A DNA stretch of 64,000 nucleotides, taken from Terebella lapidaria (lineage: Eukaryota > Annelida > Polychaeta > Terebellida > Terebellidae). The DNA lies in NCBI GenBank assembly GCA_949152475.1, contig OX424567.1:21787402-21851401 (forward strand). The letters are read 5' to 3'. Every line of letters starts with the position of its first letter. Positions within the stretch are counted from its first letter, which is position 1. Under the pieces are notes generated by a model. That model saw nothing but the letters and a program-made list of their open reading frames with translations. It was not told the origin of the DNA and made no database searches. This document shows, piece after piece, positions 59,441 through 64,000 of the stretch. The position numbers were made by a program, and so were the translations under genes.

Positions 59441-62400
59441 ATATTATATTAGACCTTCTCGGGCTATACGCAGTGAAAGGGTTAAAATTGTTCTGCAAAT
59501 TATCAGTGTTTTACAGCCATGAATTGGTTATCTATGCTAGATGAGTTTTGGATATTCTCCCATCCCTTAATATCCATTTCCTCGTTCCACAACTCTTAAT
59601 ATACGTTGTATATATAATGTGATTAAAATATGATCTTATAGTTTCTTGTGATATATAATATTTTTGGTTTGTCAGAATGAGGCACTGGATTGAGGCAAAA
59701 CACAATCTATTGTGACAATTACAGAAAAGTTATCAAACACACAGAAAACGGAAGAGAAGAAAAAATTGTTGATAGTCAATGGACATGGTGCCAGGCCATT
59801 GGGTCATCAGACCAAGAAGGTAGACAAAAAGTTTAACCTCTCAATTATGAGGCTGAATTTTTTTTAATTTGTTCCTAACCATGTGCAGTTTGTTTAAATT
59901 TTCAATTATAACATCGTATAGACGGTACCTATTTGCTGTTTTCCTGTGAGTAATTGCGACTTTAGTGGCTCTGTTGACGGCACTGGATAATCTCACCATA
60001 TCCGTCACTTCACACACTATACCACAGTATATACCGATTTGTGATATAATGGCTCTTTTCTTTGCATTTCTTTATTTTGAATGATGAATGTCTATCGGTG
60101 GAACTAGTTATGAAATATAAATTAATAACGAAGGATATTTTAGATACATATATAGTGCCTATATTCTGGGAGTCATACATTTATTCAATATATAAGCATA
60201 TTCTGTCAACAGGTAATCAGTACTGCATTTATTATTCCAATGGAGCTTGTATTATCATAATTTACTATCTTGCAAGATCCACAAATATTAGTGCACAATA
60301 TTAACGATACATTTACCACTGCAGTTCAATAAAATAAGATGAAGCCAGTTTGGGAAATTCTGGCCATACAAAACACAGTGTACTGTTTTGTCCCCGACAT
60401 GTGTTCATGAATTGCAAAACGGTTGAGGGGATCAAAGGAAGTAATGAATATTCTGTCTCTTCTCATCTCAAGTCAACTGCATATAAATACTACAATAAGA
60501 CAGTTGCTGACTATGTGGTTGGACTCATTTTTCCGACGATGAAAATCAAAGTAGTATTTGAATAAGATGCCCACTTCACTGTATACTCCAAAGCTTATTT
60601 GACATCAGCAGGTGAGACGCTTGAACCGCGTTCTAGTGCCCCATAGCGAGTATCCAGCATTCCAGAGAATAGCAAACTCCAACGAAGACAAACATGAAAA
60701 CGTGGGAGGAATGGGTGCAGAGAATTTTTGCAACTTTACAAAAGAGACAATACACTAGAGGGGACAAAAAGTGGATCCATCATTCTCAAGATATTGGCGA
60801 GTGTGTTTATATCAGTGGCTGAGACATTGATCCCTGGCAGTGCTATTGGGCTGGGAACAAGGAGTCACATCCAGCGAGACGGTGTCCGCTCCCGCAGACA
60901 GCGATCACGAATGGGGCTGCAAGCCTTGCTGCCTGCCCGTAGAATTTCTCTCGGTGTGTCACTCCTCAAGTCTTCGAGACAAAGCATGGTGATAAACTGG
61001 ACCAGAAGTGACAAAGAGGGGATTAGAGTTCTCTGGCGGATGACATATTTGTATGTTGCAAAATGGAAATGGGTACTGCGTCAAATAGAAAGCATTACTC
61101 CTTATTATGGTGGCTCAGGGAGATAATGTGAAATATCAAGGACAGAATCAGGAATTGTGTCAAGTACTTCTTGCTGGAATTGTTCTTGCTCGAATTGTTT
61201 TCGGCTAACTAGAAAATGAAAATTTTAAGGGAATATTTTTAATTGAAAATACGAATTTCCCTAGTTGATATGAGGATAAAATTAATGAATATCGAATAGT
61301 CCTTTATTTTCGTTTATGTTTGTGATAAACAGTAACAGGGAATATTCGGGCTGGTATAATTATTGCTCCATGCAATGCATGCTGCCTTGCAGCCAGTGAT
61401 ATGCTAGGGATGTAAATGGTGGTACATGTTTGAAAATAACAAACATCCGAATGGTTGGGAAGGTCGTACCAGGAACAGAAGGGCAACTTGAAATCGTTAC
61501 TAACCTGACTTTGGAAAAAAACTTGTTAACACCCGATGTTAACACCCAATGACTAATCACCTATTTAGTAGAGCTAATAATTGACAACAGAAAACATGGT
61601 TAGGCCTAATAATAATGTGTCCGCTCCAGGAACATTCATCTTTAGTTGTAATACATCATCAAATTTGATTGCCTTCATTTCAGAGTAAACAAATTACTTT
61701 TATCCAAAAAATGGAAGTATGCATGTGAAGGTATTATTCATTTTAACGTTTAATGAATCTGGTAGGTCACATTCGTTTTTCATTCCACATGTCCAGTAGC
61801 ACTTTTGTTAGTATGGTAGTTATCGTGAAATTTGTTTGGTTGAATAATAACAAATAACTTCCAGTACGTCATGAGCGTTGGTAATTATGTTCAATTTATT
61901 CCTTTTATTGGATTATTAGAATGAGAAAGTGACAGCGCCCAAAATAAACTTGTGTAAACGTGGTGTATACTGAAGTGATGGATAATACAGTAACGGAGCA
62001 AACATCGTCAGCAAAATACGAACAAATCATCGCAATGCAGAAATGACGTGACAAGGATAATTGGATAAAACCATCACCCTGAGTATATACGTAATGTTGT
62101 CCACAACACAATCATGAAACGTGTGTAAAAGAGATGGCTGCATAGTGCATCATTACGCAGTCAGGTCGTTTAGGCTTCACACCCTTACTTTTGCTGCTCA
62201 AGTGAATGATTCATCTGCGCCACTCCAGTCAAAAACTACACTGAATGCCGTCTACGGAAATTATTTATTTGCTTGGATTGCAGACGGCGTGGAAGTCCAA
62301 TGTAAATTCCCCCTGAAATGAGACGCAAATCAGCAGGAAATATTATGATAGACGTCATTCGAGAATCCCAAAATCGATCTCAATTTCTATAGAGTCTGGA

Positions 62401-63430
62401 AGGCATATGTGTAAGCTGGGGATCAGTGGCTATTACCTGGACACAAAACATGTGTAAATGACAACGGCAGTTGGCTTTTGAAGTTGATATTGACATTGGG
62501 ATGAGGCTGTAATGTATACCCCTCCCCTTTTATGGCTACTTGTGCACATAACTTTTAGTGGCTGGGAAAGGACCAGAAGTGTGAGAGGTCGTTTGCTTGT
62601 TGGTTTAATGGTTGATGGAGCTAATTTCCAATATTTGAATTGAGTTATCTCGTTCAGACGCTCGGCGTAATAATCCAATACATACTGTAAGGAACCATAA
62701 TCTTTTCATGAATGTGATCAACATTATACTAGTGAACAGCTCAGCTTGTATCCACTTCGATGTTTACTAACCCTATCCCACGCATCATTGATGATAGTTT
62801 TATCATCAAAGAGTCTGATTCTGTTAACGTCTTCACATCGGATCATAAATGCTAAAGAATGGATTACCGTGGAATGTGATGTACAATACTGGGGATATCT
62901 TTAACAGCATGGACTTCTTCAACAGAACAACCTTCGGGATTGTCAAAAAGCTGCGAGCTGGGATCAGTGGTTATTTTCTGGACATATTACATGACCCAAA
63001 TGACCACGAGAGTCATCTTTGATGTTATGTTGAGACTGAAACATGATTGAAATGTACACCGCTCCTCTTGACTCCTTACTTGTGTGAAGTTTTTGGTAAT
63101 GCTCAAAACATCGTATAGGAGTTTACGTGTATGTAGAGGCAATCGAGCGACTCGGAAAATTCGAAATCTGTACTGAATTCTGGTGTTTCCAGTTGCTGGG
63201 AAAGGACTAGAAGTTTGAGAAGTGGTATCCTAGTTGGTTTGTGGTTAATGGAGCTAATTTCCAATATTTCGATTGAGTTTTCCACTCTAGAAGCTTTGCG
63301 TAATAATTCAATACCTCTCATAATAAGCGTTCCTCTTTTCATGAGCATAATCCTTTTTATGCTAGTGAACATCACAGATTTTATCCTCTTTGATCTGCGA
63401 ATACCCTATCCCACGCATCATCGATTTATT
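59441..63430. repeat. Composite repeat copy, shorter unit
   Basis: The tail of block A starts at about 59480, B is 59690-60180, C 60180-60850, D 60840-61560, E 61600-62460 and F appears twice (62540-62790 and 63180-63420), giving about 4 kb. It matches 46.7-51.3 kb closely. The E block lacks about 110 bases near 62120 compared with 49200-49400. No retained coding frame is seen. Confidence 0.8.
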
Positions 63431-64000
63431 GGTGTTTTGAGGCGTTTTTCGTACATATATTCCATCAAATTGCACAATACTAACAGAGAGTCAGAGCATA
63501 ATGTTTAAATCAAATCTGCCATAAAACGATATTATATAAAAGCGAACACTATTTTAGCTTCCCGAGCCGGTTCAATAGAACAAGTGTCAGGTATTGCTAA
63601 AACCAGATATAACAATGGTCATTACAATAGAACTATTTGCCAGGGTGTTTTGTCGCGCATTCCCGTCGTTTGTTTCAAACTATGGTATGATTGTGTTGGA
63701 CTCTTTATTGATCCATAACAAGACCTGGATTGGAAAATGCCAGCCAATGTAGAGACCCCAATCATGATAACTTGCCATACAGAAAGCAAACCTGCGAGAT
63801 ATTTCAAATTCGACAGGAAACACAAATCATTCGGAATAAAAGAAAAAATCCATGATACCATGCGTTACCCACGAAAATATCAATAGATAAACATCTGTTG
63901 CAGTCTGCCTTGTAGTTGATGCGGACACACTTGTTGTGCTTTGTTCCATTCTTACTCATAGGAGACTATTCCTAAACCACATGCACGCGGATGGGATGCA
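63431..64000. repeat. Composite repeat, start of the next unit (cut by window edge)
   Basis: Block G again, collinear with 52980-53560, from GGTGTTTTGAGGCG through TTTGTCGCGCATTCCCGTCG to CCTAAACCACATGCACGCG. The array therefore continues beyond the window. Confidence 0.85.

Overview
This window is invertebrate-type eukaryotic DNA. It is AT-rich, crowded with transposable elements, and holds no convincing intact host gene. There is no operon structure and no rRNA or tRNA gene. It carries LINE, SINE, Penelope-like, hAT-like, Helentron-like and Ty3/gypsy remnants. A marine invertebrate fits best. I lean to a mollusc because the 169-bp tandem-core element beside a GTCC microsatellite resembles the 'pearl' elements of bivalves. 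That lean is inference from memory, not a database match.

Layout. 1-3.3 kb: three tandem copies of a ~1.2 kb repeat, one split by a dispersed ~0.3 kb repeat. 3.5-4.4 kb: a TTAA-flanked non-autonomous DNA transposon. 4.6-5.8 kb: a Helentron-associated (HINE/pearl-like) element with six exact 169-bp repeats. 5.8-11 kb: mostly featureless, with a TA-flanked MITE (8.4 kb) and a ~480-bp tandem duplication (9.2-10.1 kb). 11.1-12.5 kb: a decayed L2/CR1-type LINE. 12.5-16.5 and 21.2-25.3 kb: two copies of a ~4 kb segment, separated by a largely unique spacer that holds a second copy of the MITE.

From 25 kb to the end the sequence is almost entirely diverged copies of one multi-kilobase composite repeat, whose sub-blocks recur in the same order. 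Younger elements have landed in it: a tRNA-derived SINE (28.4 kb), a 12.5 kb Ty3/gypsy element on the minus strand (31.8-44.3 kb), a 1.65 kb hAT-like element (51.3 kb) and a 5'-truncated Penelope-like reverse transcriptase (55.2 kb). Because the composite repeat is multicopy, other copies in the window serve as empty-site controls for each insertion.

The gypsy element is the most interesting object. Read on the minus strand it has Gag with a CCHC knuckle, protease, reverse transcriptase/RNase H/integrase, a basic C-terminal tail, a 1.45 kb non-coding stretch, and then a large extra ORF. That ORF sits where env would sit but shows a Cys/His cluster and a coiled coil instead of membrane segments. 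One 3' LTR follows. The 5' LTR is missing, and pol carries one frameshift and one stop. The whole element, coding and non-coding, is studded with the hexamer GGGYCG on the + strand (about 8-15 per kb), almost all in one orientation and nearly absent from the rest of the window. This one-sided hexamer and the extra ORF are the best candidates for something undescribed. All repeat boundaries and similarities were judged by eye.
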